Of a stretch of 64,000 bases of DNA, positions 33,721 to 44,768 are shown one piece after another. The translations under genes were made by a program, and so were the position numbers. Origin of the DNA: Calliopum simillimum (Eukaryota > Arthropoda > Insecta > Diptera > Lauxaniidae); the NCBI GenBank assembly GCA_951812925.1, contig OX638371.1, forward strand, positions 77,261,697 to 77,325,696, written 5' to 3'. Positions within the stretch are counted from its first letter, which is position 1. Each line of letters opens with the position of its first letter. Below the pieces are notes generated by a model. That model did no database searches and was not told where the DNA came from. It worked only from the letters and a program-made list of their open reading frames with translations.

Positions 33721-34326
33721 CTTAGAATTTCCTTAACCATGAAAGCACTGTTTTTTTCTATCGTCTGTCTTTATTTTCGGTTGCCTCAAATGAAATCTTA
33801 TCATCATTAAATAATTTTATTCATTGTTGTTGTTTTTATTAACGAATTTAAAATTTAAAAAAAATTTCTGCACACAAACAACAAATGTTTATCGACATTT
33901 TTGTGTAGCACATTTTAGATAAACTGTCGGTTAGTTTGATTTTGGCACACTTTTTAGACAAAAATTCTGAAAATTGAAACTGTCGCGTGCTATTTTCAAA
34001 CACTTAACATTTTGATGAGTTGATGGGTATTTTCCGCTTCAAATTTGTTCTTTAAAATGAAATTGTTGTTTTTAACAACAATGTTTTATGTGAATTAATA
34101 AATAAATGTTTTTCTGCTTACATACATACATATATATGTATGTGTTATATACTTTGTAGCTTTTATGAAGTTATTGGAAGAGAAAAATCATATATTTTAA
34201 AGAGAAGGAAAGTGTACAGCAGTAGATTGTGGAAAATTGACTTATAGCTTTTGATATACGATCAACGGTGCTGAAATCAGCAGTTTAAAGAAAATCTAGC
34301 TGAATTATTTTGTCTGCCGCTTCTTT
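33721..34326. other. AT-rich intronic stretch
   Basis: A small ATAC/TATG microsatellite occurs at about 34122-34142. No gene seen. Confidence 0.35.
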
Positions 34327-34462
34327 AACTTTTTCATATTTTTGACCTCAGTTGTTCCGGACCATTTTTTTCTGCCGATATTTTTTGGGTTTTTAATACG
34401 ATTTCGATCGGAAAAACGGATTTTACTCAAAACCAAGGCGTCTTACAAAAAAGGTGTACAAA

Positions 34463-35204
34463 CGTAGGCTGCTATATATCTATCTGGCCTAGGCAACACT
34501 AATGTCAATAGCTAAAATCTGGCAACACCATAATAAAGTTTGACATTTTTTAGCATAAACGTACTCAGAACGTTTTGACGTACGACCATTATTTGTGTTG
34601 TTTACAGTGACTTGAAAAAATCAATTTGGCAAAAAAATGGAATTAACTCGTGAACATTTTCGTGCGATATTTTTTCACAAATTTCGACGTGGACTATCGC
34701 GACAAGAGTGCATCGATGAACTTAAATCTTTGTATGGCGATAAAGCACCATCTTATAGCACTGTGAAAAACTGGTTTAATGAATTCAATCGTGGCCGACG
34801 CCCGCTCAATGACGAATTCCGTGAAGGTCGTCCAAAAACGGCCGTTGTGCCAGAGAACATTGATGCCGTGCGTGAACTGATAATGCAAGATCGTCACGTG
34901 ACATACCGTGAAATAGAGTCATCCTTGGGCATTAGTTCCACTCCAATGCATTCGATTTTGCATGAACACTAGGTTTTAAAAATCGTTTGTTCTCGTTGGA
35001 AACCCCATAATTTATCAATCGCTTAAATTATCAATGGAAAAATTAATTTTCTTAACTCACTGTAAACAAACCAAATAGCACTTGTACATCAAAACGTTAT
35101 GAGTACGTTAATGCTAAAAAATGTCAAACTTTATTATGGTGTTGCCAGATTTTAGCTATTAACATTAGTGATGCCTATGCCAGATAGATATATAGCAGCC
35201 CACG
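34463..35204 (+). mobile_element. Internally deleted mariner, 742 bp
   Basis: The TIRs CGTAGGCTGCTATATATC (left) and CGTGGGCTGCTATATATC (right, complemented) extend into homologous sub-terminal sequence (CAACACTAATGT and ACATTAGTGATG). The right flank is TA; the left flank is AA, one change from TA. About 600 bp of the transposase is missing compared with an intact mariner of roughly 1.3 kb. Confidence 0.85.
34637..34972 (+). pseudogene. Mariner transposase, DNA-binding part only
   Basis: A 111-codon frame begins MELTREHFRAIFFHKFRRGL and ends after HSILHEH, where a TAG stands in place of the usual sense codon. The in-frame continuation still reads VLKIVCSRWKPHNLSIA before homology ends. It covers both helix-turn-helix halves of the paired-like DNA-binding region (about residues 1-50 and 75-110) and lacks the whole catalytic triad. 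It belongs to a different mariner subfamily from the copy at 38384-39061. If expressed it could only bind DNA. Confidence 0.85.
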
Positions 35205-35559
35205 TATTAGGCAAAACATGCTTAGCATCGTCCAAGAAATGCGTTAGAATTTTTTCAAAATTTTGTTTGAACTTTTTAAATTTTTTTTTGACCATTTTTT
35301 GAAAAATTATAAAATGTCCCAAAAAAATTCTGAAAAAAATTCATACGTACACTTTTATCGTGAGACGCCTTGGTTTTGAGTAAAATCCGTTTTTCCGATC
35401 GAAATTGTATTAAAAAACAGAAAAATATCGGCAGAAAAAAATGGGCCGGGACAACCTAGGTCAAAAATATAAAAAAGTTGTTATTTTTGAGTCAACAAGC
35501 GCCAGACAAAACAATTTTTCGAGTTCAACAAAGTTTTATTTAAACTGCACCGTGGGACC

Positions 35560-36430
35560 TTTTCCGTAAGTCATGTACTTAATTATACCATTCACTTTGT
35601 CCTTCCGTTTGTAACCAGAGAAGGAGGCGTGACAGGTATAGAAAAGTACATATATTCTTGATCAGCGTCACCTTCCTAGTCGATATAGCCATGTCCGTCT
35701 CTCTGGCTAGGTGGCTGGGCATGCGTGGAAATACATTTTCTGGGAAAAATGAGCAAGATAATTCAATAAAACTCGTTACACTGCCTCTGTCATCAAAGTT
35801 AGCTCGTGGGATTGAAAATGAGCGAAATCGGTCAACGGATCCGCCTACCGCCCATACAAAAAATATATTCAAAAAGAAACTTTTGGAGTATTTTTCTTGA
35901 CAATGTACCAAAATACACATAAATACTACGAACTGTAAGCGTAGGCTCTGAGCAAAAACTGGGCGAGTTCGGACAAGAGGGCGTGGCACCTCCCATTTAA
36001 CAAAACACTATACTGAAAGCGTTTTTTGATATAATCCATCTAAATTTCACTAAAATACTGAAAACTATAAATGCACGCTCTGAGCTAAAACTAGACAAAC
36101 TCGGACAAGACGGCGTGGCACCTCCCATATTAGCAAAACATTCAAAACGCTATACTGAAAACGTTTTTTGTGATAACTCAACCAAATTTCCCTCAGACAC
36201 TAAGAACTATAATGCAAGCTCTGAGCAAAAACTGGGTGAACTCCGACAAGAAGGTGTTGCACCTCCCCTGCGAATTTATGAATATGCCGCCATTTTCATT
36301 AATAATTTTAAATTTGAACATATTTGACTTTGGAAATATGGAGTATTTCTTTATTTATATATTATTGATAATCCCAAAATTTCGCAAATCCGTTAATTTC
36401 GCAGTTCAACAGCTGCTATAAGCGATATCC
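35560..36430 (+). repeat. GTCT/GGCT microsatellite repeat family, copy A (degraded)
   Basis: Holds the family core in order: TTCACTTTGTCCTTCCGTTTG, AGAGAAGGAGGCGTGACAGG, ATTCTTGATCAGCGTCACC, GTCGATATAGCCATGTCCGT, a degraded GGCTAGGTGGCTGG patch, TACACTGCCTCTGTCATC, then two to three units of a roughly 125-bp repeat with GGGCGTGGCACCTCCC. It resembles the dipteran mini-me class, known for generating GTCY microsatellites. Open frames on both strands here are repeat-derived. Confidence 0.7.
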
Positions 36431-37142
36431 TAAATGTATTTTCAATCTTTCAGAATCAGTCCATGGACAGAGAGCAAGACTCTGATATGATTTCAAGAGA
36501 GTCAATCTAATAGACCAAGATCTGATATGACATCTCCGATTTTTTTGATAGCTGGTAAAAACTAGTATTTGACATACATTGTAACTCTAGTAAAATGATT
36601 TTCCGAAATCCCGAAAATTTCCAAGATAGCGACTAATAAAGTGCACTCTATTTTTTTTTTTTTCTAATAATTTTATTTAAAACAAATGTGCTTACCACAA
36701 TTTTTTCCGACACTTACGGTTATGAAGTTATGCGTTTTTGAAGATTTGCTTGTTGTGCAGTTTGGGACGCGAACTAAGCTAAATGCATGAAATTTGGCTC
36801 AAATAATACCTAGGGTTGTGGTCGGGTGGAAATTAAAAATGGGCGTGATCGGTTTATTTTCACGTCTACCCTGCATATAGGCTTTTAAAACATTGTATGG
36901 AAGGTATGCGTGAACATTAATGAATATTGCTATGGTCGTGGTCTTGGTCAAGATGATAATCAAGACCAATACTGCCAATCGATCTTAGACATTTATGTTT
37001 AGAAATGGTGTCACTCCCCTTCCGAACATAAAAATATGTTTAATGCTGGATTTGACATCTTTAAGACCCAATTGCTTTGGAAAAATTAGGTTCGGAAATT
37101 TTACATATTCAACACCCTTAAGCTAATTTTTCAGTTATTTTT
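36431..37142. other. Noncoding intronic stretch
   Basis: No gene. 36720-36870 has TTATGCGTTTTTGAAG and GGGCGTGATCGG motifs similar to those in other GGGCGTGG-type repeats, so it may be older repeat debris. Confidence 0.3.
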
Positions 37143-37760
37143 ATACCCTACACCAATGGTATATTCACTTTGTCCTTCCATTTGTAACGCAGAGAAGGAG
37201 GCGTGGCAGATATAGAAAAGTATATATATTCTTGATCAGCGTCACCTCCTGAGTCGATATAGCAATGTCCGTCTGTCTGGCTGGCTGGCTGGGTGGCTGG
37301 CTGGGTGGCTGGCTGGCTGGGTGGCTGGCTGGCTGGGTGGCTGGCTGGGTGGCTGGCTGTGTGTTGAAATACACTTTTTAGGAAAACTGAGCAAGATAAT
37401 TCAATGAAATTTGGTACACTGCCTCCGTCGTCAAAGATAGCTTGGGGGATTGAAAATGAGCGAAATCGGTCAACGGACACGCCTACCGCCCATACAAAAA
37501 ATAGATTCAAAATGCAATTTTAGGAGTATTTTTCACGACAATGCAACCAAAATACGCATAAATACTAAGAATTGTAAGCGCAAGCTCTGAAAAAAAACTG
37601 AACGAATTCGGACAAGAGGGCGTGGCACCTCCCATATAATCAAAAGTTTTAAAACGCTGTACTAAAAGCGTTTTTTGAGATATTCGAACCAAACTTCACT
37701 CAAACACTTAAGACTGACTATAAATGCACGCTCTGAGCTCTGGCCACGTTAAAAACTAGA
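37143..37760 (+). repeat. GTCT/GGCT microsatellite repeat family, copy B
   Basis: Starts with ATACCCTACAC and carries the same core, followed by a (GGCT/GGGT)n microsatellite at about 37270-37360 and one or two GGGCGTGGCACCTCCC units. The 3' end is truncated relative to copy C. The antisense frame with a Pro/Ser/Gln run is only the microsatellite read in another frame. Confidence 0.8.
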
Positions 37761-38310
37761 AACTTGTTATTTGATCAACTTTAATACAACGAGTTTAAGA
37801 ACGGTTGAATTCTTTTCCACTTTTTCTCACAAAATTTGGAAGAAATACATACTTTGGTTTGGAAAATTCATGACCTAATTGCAAAAATATTTTCATGTTG
37901 TAAAAAGCTATTTTTTAAACACAAAAACTATTGAAAACATATGTTGGAAACTTGTGGCAAAAACAAAAGTTTTATTTTTAAACATTAAAAAATAAAACAT
38001 AAAATTTAAATAGTACAAAGGGATTTTTTAATTATATGATTAAAGTAAACTACAAATGGTTTTTCCTATAACAATTTTATTTGAGAAGATAAAAATCATT
38101 AGAGTGCAATAAATGCGAGATGCTAATAAAATTGTTTTTTAAATAAATTTCATAAAAATATTAAGCATTTAAAAATTTTCATTTTATGATTAAAATATGT
38201 TTTAAAAATAAAATCTGCACATTTTTATAGGTATAGAACTAGAAAACATTATTTAAAATTTGCATCTACTGCAAACTTCCGCATTAAACTGCCAAAAAAT
38301 GTTGAATGTA
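37761..38310. other. AT-rich intronic stretch
   Basis: No gene or repeat structure recognised. Confidence 0.35.
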
Positions 38311-39233
38311 CTGGTGTACAAATATGAAACCGGTAATTTTTATTTAAGAAAAACACGTTTATTTTGCAAAAATGGTTCCAAATTTAATCTTCAAAGTACT
38401 TCCCCTCGCTAGCTACACATCTTTCCCATCTTTCAGGCAATTTATGGATTCCTCGGGAAAAAAATTTTTCGTTTTTTGAGGCTATCCATTCATCGAGCCA
38501 TTTTTGCACTTCCTCGTAAGAATTGAAGTGCGAATCGTTGAGTGCGTGTCCCATCGATGAAAACAAATAGTAATCGGACGGCGCCAGATCCGGTGAGTAC
38601 GGCGGGTGGGGCAGGGGCTCCCAGTTGTACGATTCTACCAAGTTTTTTTTGACCGCTGCTCGATGTGGCGATGCGTTGTCATCTTGGAATACAATTTTGT
38701 CATGGCGAAGTTGAAATTCGGGCCTCTTCTGACGTATAGCACGGTTCAATGCGATCAATTGTTGATGGTAGCGTGCACCAGTAACTGTTTCACCTGGTTT
38801 TAGTAGCTCATACCAAATAACACCACGCTGATCCCAGAAAATACACAGCATTGTCTTTCGGCCGAAGCGATTTGGTCTTGGCGTTGATTTGGGTCGTTGG
38901 CCGGTGCTCAAATATGATTTTTTTCGTTTGGGATTGTTAAAATAAATCCACTTTTCATCGCCAGTGATGATTCGATGCGATTCAAAAGCGTTTTTCTTTA
39001 AATGGAAACAAAAAATCAATGCTTCCCGCAAATGAGAGTTTTCAGGCACAAAATTCGACATCTTTACGAGCGGAAAAAATGCGTTGTTGTATGAAACTTG
39101 ACAAATTGTGAACTGAATATTGTTGATAGATGACAGAATGAACAATTAAGACATTTGGTACGGTTCGGAAGCTCATACATATACGGCTATCGACCGCTAG
39201 ATGTCATTACCGGTTTCATATTAGTACACCTAG
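38311..39233 (-). mobile_element. Internally deleted mariner of the Mos1-like type (923 bp)
   Basis: TIRs TGGTGTACAAATATGAAACC (left) and AGGTGTACTAATATGAAACC (right, complemented) resemble Mos1-type ends. TA flanks the left end (38309-38310); the right flank has drifted. The coding strand is minus, the same as the host gene. Confidence 0.88.
38384..39061 (-). CDS. Mariner transposase with an in-frame deletion of the DNA-binding region
   Basis: A 225-codon frame without stops from MSNFVPENSHLR to GKYFED. The open frame extends 28 codons further upstream, but MSNFVP matches the usual Mos1-type start. After ...KKNAFESHR it jumps directly to IITGDEKWIYF, so about 120 residues of the normal ~345 are missing. 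The two joined points share a His-Arg pair in this family, suggesting deletion between short repeats. All three catalytic aspartates remain: TGDEKW, FQDDNASPH and SPDLAPSDY (DD34D). Most of the helix-turn-helix region is gone, so it should not bind its TIRs normally. Unusually, the frame stayed open on both sides of the deletion. Confidence 0.9.
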   Translation of the reverse strand: MSNFVPENSHLREALIFCFHLKKNAFESHRIITGDEKWIYFNNPKRKKSYLSTGQRPKSTPRPNRFGRKTMLCIFWDQRGVIWYELLKPGETVTGARYHQQLIALNRAIRQKRPEFQLRHDKIVFQDDNASPHRAAVKKNLVESYNWEPLPHPPYSPDLAPSDYYLFSSMGHALNDSHFNSYEEVQKWLDEWIASKNEKFFSRGIHKLPERWERCVASEGKYFED

Positions 39234-40337
39234 TGTGTCCTATTCATCATCAGGCGGCGCGTCTGAAAGTAAAAGTTTCTGCCACACGCACAAATTTTCA
39301 TTTTTATGCATTTCAGGCACAACACTTGACGCTGATTAATTTGATTTTGGTTTAAAAATTTTTTTTTTAAATTAAAATTTTCTCTTTCAGACTAAAAAGC
39401 TCCATTAAATTAATTTGAAATTTCCGTTAAAGTAAAAAATTCTTTCATCTGAGCGTTTTTCTACTTTGTTTAAATGAAAATCGTAAAGTGACATAAAATT
39501 GTGTGTCTCATATCTCGTATTTCGTTCTTTCTCTAAACAAAAAATGCACACACTTTAGAAATAAAGTTTCCCGAACGTGAGTCAGAATTTGAAATTTTGG
39601 GTCGTTTCTAAATTTGGATTGTATGCTACATTTATTTGATGTTTTCAAAAACAACACACAAAAAAATACTCCTCAGCACACAGTAAATGCGTTATGAAAA
39701 TAATTTCTTTAAATTAAAAAAAAAAAAAAAAAAATGTGGGGCAAAGTAGGTGGATTTGGTTGACATTTTTATGAACCTGATGATTTGGTGCGTGCTGAGA
39801 TTTTCATTTAGTAAAAGGATTAATTGTTTTTAATTTAAATGAATGCTAGGCCATTAAGGAATATCTAGGAAATAGAAAGGTTTTCATCCCCTTTTAGCAG
39901 AGCAGTAGAACGTGAGGTTTTCAAAAATATTCCTCAATCTGTTGACTTTTGTATGGCTGGCACGGAATTTATTTACTTGCGCTAGATATTTCAGACTAAA
40001 TGCTGTTGTAAAAAATACAATCGTTCGTATTATAATCTCAATAGGCTTCAGGTGAAAGAAAACATTTGAATTACATACATATATGTGACGCGATCTATAT
40101 TATCCTTCTGATAATCTGAGGTTTTTGTGTCATTTTGCATTTACGTCACAGGAAAAGATACCCCTTTTCTAATACAAAATTTAACGAAAGAGTTAAAAAT
40201 AAGAGATACCGTACAATTTCGTTGATTTTTAGGTTGAAGTTGCATTAATTGCCTAGACACGACTTTTTAAGTGTTCGATATAGTCTAAAAAACAAAGTTC
40301 GCAACAATATAATGAGTTGGCTAAGTCCTATACTATA
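39234..40337. other. AT-rich intronic stretch
   Basis: Poly-A tract at about 39715-39734. No gene seen. Confidence 0.35.
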
Positions 40338-41521
40338 CAGGGTGGTAGGGGTTTAGTAGAACACCGGAAAATGTAAAATTCCAGGGACAATTCAAAACAA
40401 CTTTTCTTAGTTTCATTTTTCGAAATTCGCAAAACTAACGGAGATATAGCCATCGAAAGATCGGGATATAGCTTTATGAAAACCGGTATAAGTTCGGAAC
40501 CCCAAGGGGATTTTAATAATATTGGTGTCACAGCACCGAACTGATACTGGTTTTTATACCCTACACCCAGGGTATATTCACTTTGTCCTTCCGTTTGTAA
40601 CGCAGAGAAGGAGGCGTGGCAGATATAGAGAAGTGTATATATTCTTGATCAGCGTCACCTCCTGAGTCGATATAGCCATGTCCGTCTGTCTGGCTGGCTG
40701 GCTGGCTGGCTGGGTGGCTGGCTGGCTGGCTGGGTGGCTGGCTGGCTGTGTGTTGAAATACACTTTTCGGGAAAACTGAGCAAGATAATTCAATGAAATT
40801 TGGTACACTGCCTCCGTCGTCAAAGTTAGCTCGGGGGATTGAAAATGAGCAAAATCGGTCAACAGACACGCCTACCGCCCATACAAAAATTATATTCAAA
40901 ATGCAATTTTAGGAGTATTTTTCACGACAATGCAACCACAATACACATAAGTACTACAAATTGTAAGCGCAAGCTCTGATAAAAAACTGAGTGAATTCGG
41001 ACAAGAGGGCGTGGCACCTCCCATACAAGCAAAAGCTTCAAAACGCTATATTGAAAGCGTTTTTTGAGATATTCGAACCAACTTCGACTCAGACACTAAA
41101 AATTATAAATGAAAGCTCTCAGCAAAAATTGGTTGAAATCGTACAAGGAGGCGTGGCACCTCCCATATAAGCAAAAGTTTCAAAATGCTATACTGAAAAA
41201 GTTTTTTGAGATAATCCAACTAAATTTCACTCTGACACTAAAAACTATAAATGCAAGCTCTGAACAAAAACTGGGTGTACTCGGACAAGAGGGCGTGGCA
41301 CCTCTCATATAAGCAAAATTTTCAAAATACTGCAGTGTAGGGTATTTATTTTTTGGCCAGGCCAAAATTTACACCCTTACTAGTTATAAAGCTATGTCCG
41401 ATCTTCCGATGGCTATATATCCGTCAGCTTTGCGAATTTCGAAAAATAAAACTAAGAAAAGTTGTTCAGAATTGTCCCAGGAATCTTCCATTTTTCGGTG
41501 TTCTACTGAACCCCAACCCTG
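40338..41521. mobile_element. TA-flanked MITE, split by microsatellite repeat copy C
   Basis: TIRs CAGGGTGGTAGGGGTTTAGT and the complement of CAGGGTTGGGGTTCAGTAG run about 60 bp, with TA at 40336-40337 and 41522-41523. Inside, pairs such as TTTCGAAATTCGCAAA and TTTGCGAATTTCGAAA mirror across the insertion. Tc1/mariner-type by target site. No transposase. Confidence 0.75.
40556..41345 (+). repeat. GTCT/GGCT microsatellite repeat family, copy C (most complete, 790 bp)
   Basis: Ends ATACCCTACAC (40556) and GTGTAGGGTAT (41345) are exact inverted repeats, which gives the family's full length. After the core comes a (GGCT/GGGT)n run at about 40690-40750, then three roughly 125-bp units with GGGCGTGGCACCTCCC, TATAAGCAAAAG and AGCGTTTTTTGAGATA. 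It lies inside a TA-flanked MITE. Confidence 0.82.
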
Positions 41522-41523
41522 TA

Positions 41524-44293
41524 CATCTAAATAAAAGAACATTAAATTTATAAGTAAAAAATAAACGATCATATGTTTAGTTTGTGCTTTAGTAAAACCT
41601 TGAAATTAAGCAACTTAAAATAACCGATTAACTGTAAATAAATGCGTTAATATAAACAAAATGGATACGCAAACCAAAAGCAAATAAAATGAAAGAATTA
41701 TCTACGTTCTACATCTGTGTTTTTTAGTCAATGAAATTAAAGATTCTTTCTAAATTTTGCCGTTAAATACTTTTAAAAATTTGTATATTTTTCGTAGAAG
41801 AAACTAAATAAAATTGCGCAAGGTATAATGAGAATACAAAACAACATACTACAAACAATATTTAGAAAGCTAACGAATATGTATACAAAGGCGTATCTAA
41901 TGGATGCAACATATTTAACACATTAAATAAGCGAACAATGAAATTTTCAGAAAAACAGAAAATAAAAATTGCAAACAATAAACGAACGAATGTGCGCAGA
42001 GGAACGAGAAACCAAAGTTTTCAGGAAAAACATCAAAACACTAAACGCATGATTTGTTAGAGAATGAATGATTGAATGAACAAATTACCGAATGGCAATT
42101 TACACAAAGAGAATTATTTTCTATACCACTACTTTTGGACCTGAATACAAAGATTCTTCACTATTTTAATCCACTGGTTATTATTTGATATTGTTTCAGC
42201 TGCGATTTTTGACACATTTTCTGAATCTTCTTTTGCATATGCCACCCATATCGTTCAGTTGTCTAGACAGTTACTTTTCATTAACTACTTAGATCATATG
42301 GAACCATTCATTATTCCCTTAAAGTTTTAGCTTTGTTTGTCTTAGAAATCTAATATTGAAGATGTTATATAATAATCTACATCAGGGTGATCCATTTTTA
42401 AAGAAGTTTGAAATTTATACTATCCACAGGGCTAACCTTGCTCCAATCATGATAAAAAATATCATTCCGAAATTTTGTTGATCTTAATAGCTCGACAGCA
42501 AAACAAAATTGAGTGGACTGGAAAACGCCATAGTGTACATTATACAAAAATATTCATGAATTTTGGTTTGTACAAAAATAGCATGACTATAGATGGTTTA
42601 AAAAAACATTTTATTTAGTCAAAATAAAAGTCGCAAATCAGAGCGATCTCTAAATATGACCCAATTCGCCTTAAATGAGTTACACATATCTATTGGCTCA
42701 GGCAAGGACTTAGCTCATTCCAGTTTCGAAAGTAACTGAAAGATATCCTAGTTATACAGTTATCAGCTTGTCCGATATATACTATTCTCAACAGAAGTAT
42801 GAATGACGGAAACATCATTTGGTTTGACACAATTTAAAAAAAATTTCACTTATTCCATGTAGAGCGAGCGCAAGGCAGATTTGAGTATGCAAAATATGAG
42901 AATCGCAGTCTGAGCTCAGATTTTTAAAATTGGACCCCAAGTTAAGTGGATGCAAGAATCTTTTTAACGTTTATAGTATTTAATATGTTTAAAAGTGGGT
43001 GTGGCACTTATTTGATTTCGCATTCTTTTCGTCCAGTATATGGTATTTACGTTCGCCGCCTATCTACCAATTTTCATTAAAATTGCTTGTACAATTTGTG
43101 AAATATGTATTAAAATCTCAAACAATGAAATCATTATTCCTTTTTGTTGCACTGGAAAACCACTTTTTAAATGGCTTATAACTCGTAAAATAGGAAGCCA
43201 ACCGAAAAATGGTATAAGTGTGGCTTGTTGAGGACAATTTCGACTGTACAAATCCATAGACAAAAATTAATGTTACCTTTTTCTGCTTCTGGTTTTTCCG
43301 AAAATTTTTTAGTCTCCGAATTCGCTCAAAATATTTTCCAAAAATAATTAAAAAAAAAAAAGTTTTTAAACTTTCCAAAAAAACTCTCAAAAACTGCATA
43401 CGCATTTCTTGACGGTTCTAATCATTTCATGCTTAGTACACTTTTTTCGCAAGATGCCTTTCTTTTGAGTAAAAAAAGAGTGTTGCCTGCCGCGAGGGTT
43501 CAAAAGCCAAAAACTCTGATGTGGCGACCGAATCTCATCTTGATTTATACATCATTTTAAAGCCTATAAACATAACTTTAATTAGAAGTACATTAAAAAA
43601 AATTTAAGTTTGGCTATTTTAAAAAAAATGCAAAAGTATTTTTGAATTTAAAAAATTTTGGTGAAAAAAATTTTTTTTAGAAGTACCTAATATTTTTTAT
43701 AAAAAGAACATTTAAAAATGAATAGGATAAGTTTCTTGCAATTATAAATTTACAAAGTTTTATGTAGGCAATAATTTTTGGAAAAACATCCTTTCTATGA
43801 AAATCGCAAAAATCATCAACTTCGACACCCAGTATTTTAACAACAAATGATACCAGGACCAAATCCCCGCCCATTATTAGTCTTGCACATCGGTACTACC
43901 ATATTGCCGAATTTGAGCAACATCGGAGACAAAAAAAATTTTCAGCTGGTACACTTGGCGTGTTTTGCTTCATATGTAGCTTTAAGTAGACCTCAAGACA
44001 ATGATTTTTGCACTTTTAAGATAGGATACCTCAGGATCCTGACGTGGTAGAAAAAACTAAGTTCAGATTCGTAACGGGCATAAGCAACGAGGTCGGGTAT
44101 TAAAAAAACGGACTACCGCAGATCCTGGCGTTATCCAATTTTAAGTAACTTGGAGTCCTACCTATAAGAATCTGAGTACAGACTATGGTTCTCAACTTAA
44201 TTGGGTAAAATTTAAAAAAATGGAGAGTCATAAGCATCACGATGCTATAAAGTTCCTTGCTAAAAGAAATTTGGATCTGAGTTCGGACAGATA
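41524..44293. other. Noncoding intronic stretch with repeat fragments
   Basis: 43171-43290 is similar to an arm of the 46661-47386 fold-back (CTTATAACTCG, GCTTGTTGAGGACAA, AATCCATAGACAAAAATTAA). 43432-43475 holds an inverted copy of the ACTCAAAAGCAAGGCATCTT module. 42840-43040 has GGGTGTGGCAC repeat debris. No gene is supported; frames at 42999-43405 overlap on both strands without domains. Confidence 0.35.
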
Positions 44294-44768
44294 GTATGCG
44301 CATAAAAAGTTATTCAATGTCAAAGGTCGGAAAAATCAATTTTTTTAAAATATCTTTCAAACGGTTACTCCCAAAGAAAAATTTTGGAAATGTGTTTTGT
44401 AGCTCAAAAAATTACCTATAAAAATGTGTCAAATCTTTTTTCCTATCTTTTGCAGTTTACGAGATATGCCAATTTAAAAATTTGACTTTACTTTTGCCAT
44501 ACATTTTTTCCATAATATTTTTTTTCTTTTAAATGATATTAACAAAGAATTATAATAGTTCATAGTATGATAACAAAAATGGACATATCTCGTAAACTGC
44601 AAAAGGTAGGAAAAAAAATTTTACATAAATTTATAGGTAATTTTTTGAGCTACAAAACACATTTTCAAAATTTTTCTCTGGGAGTAACCGTTTGAAAGAT
44701 ATTTTAAAAAAATTGATTTTTCCGACCTTTGACATTGAATAACTTTTTATGCGCATACGATTTCGCAA
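44294..44768. mobile_element. 475-bp near-perfect palindrome (MITE)
   Basis: Arms of about 180-230 bp centred near 44531: GTATGCGCATAAAAAGTTAT at 44294 and its complement ending at 44768, then AAAGGTCGGAAAAATCAA, CAAACGGTTACTCCCA, TTGAGCTACAAAACACA and TTTACGAGATATG in mirrored order. A TA inside each end (TA|TGCGCA) suggests a Tc1/mariner-type target site. Confidence 0.78.

Larger units (their letters stand above)
34327..35480. mobile_element. Fold-back element split by a mariner
   Basis: The arms at 34327-34462 and about 35340-35480 are inverted copies (CATATTTTTGACCT; CCGATATTTTT; TTTTACTCAAAACCAAGG and their complements). Between them lie the mariner (34463-35204) and some unmatched sequence. 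The arms carry a module (ACTCAAAACCAAGGCGTCTTAC) also seen in several other places in this window. Confidence 0.65.

Noticed and set aside
37148..37510. Open frames with Pro/Ser/Gln/Thr runs on the minus strand (also 40561-40899)
   Set aside because: They are the GGCT/GGGT microsatellite and repeat core read in frame; the same in each repeat copy.
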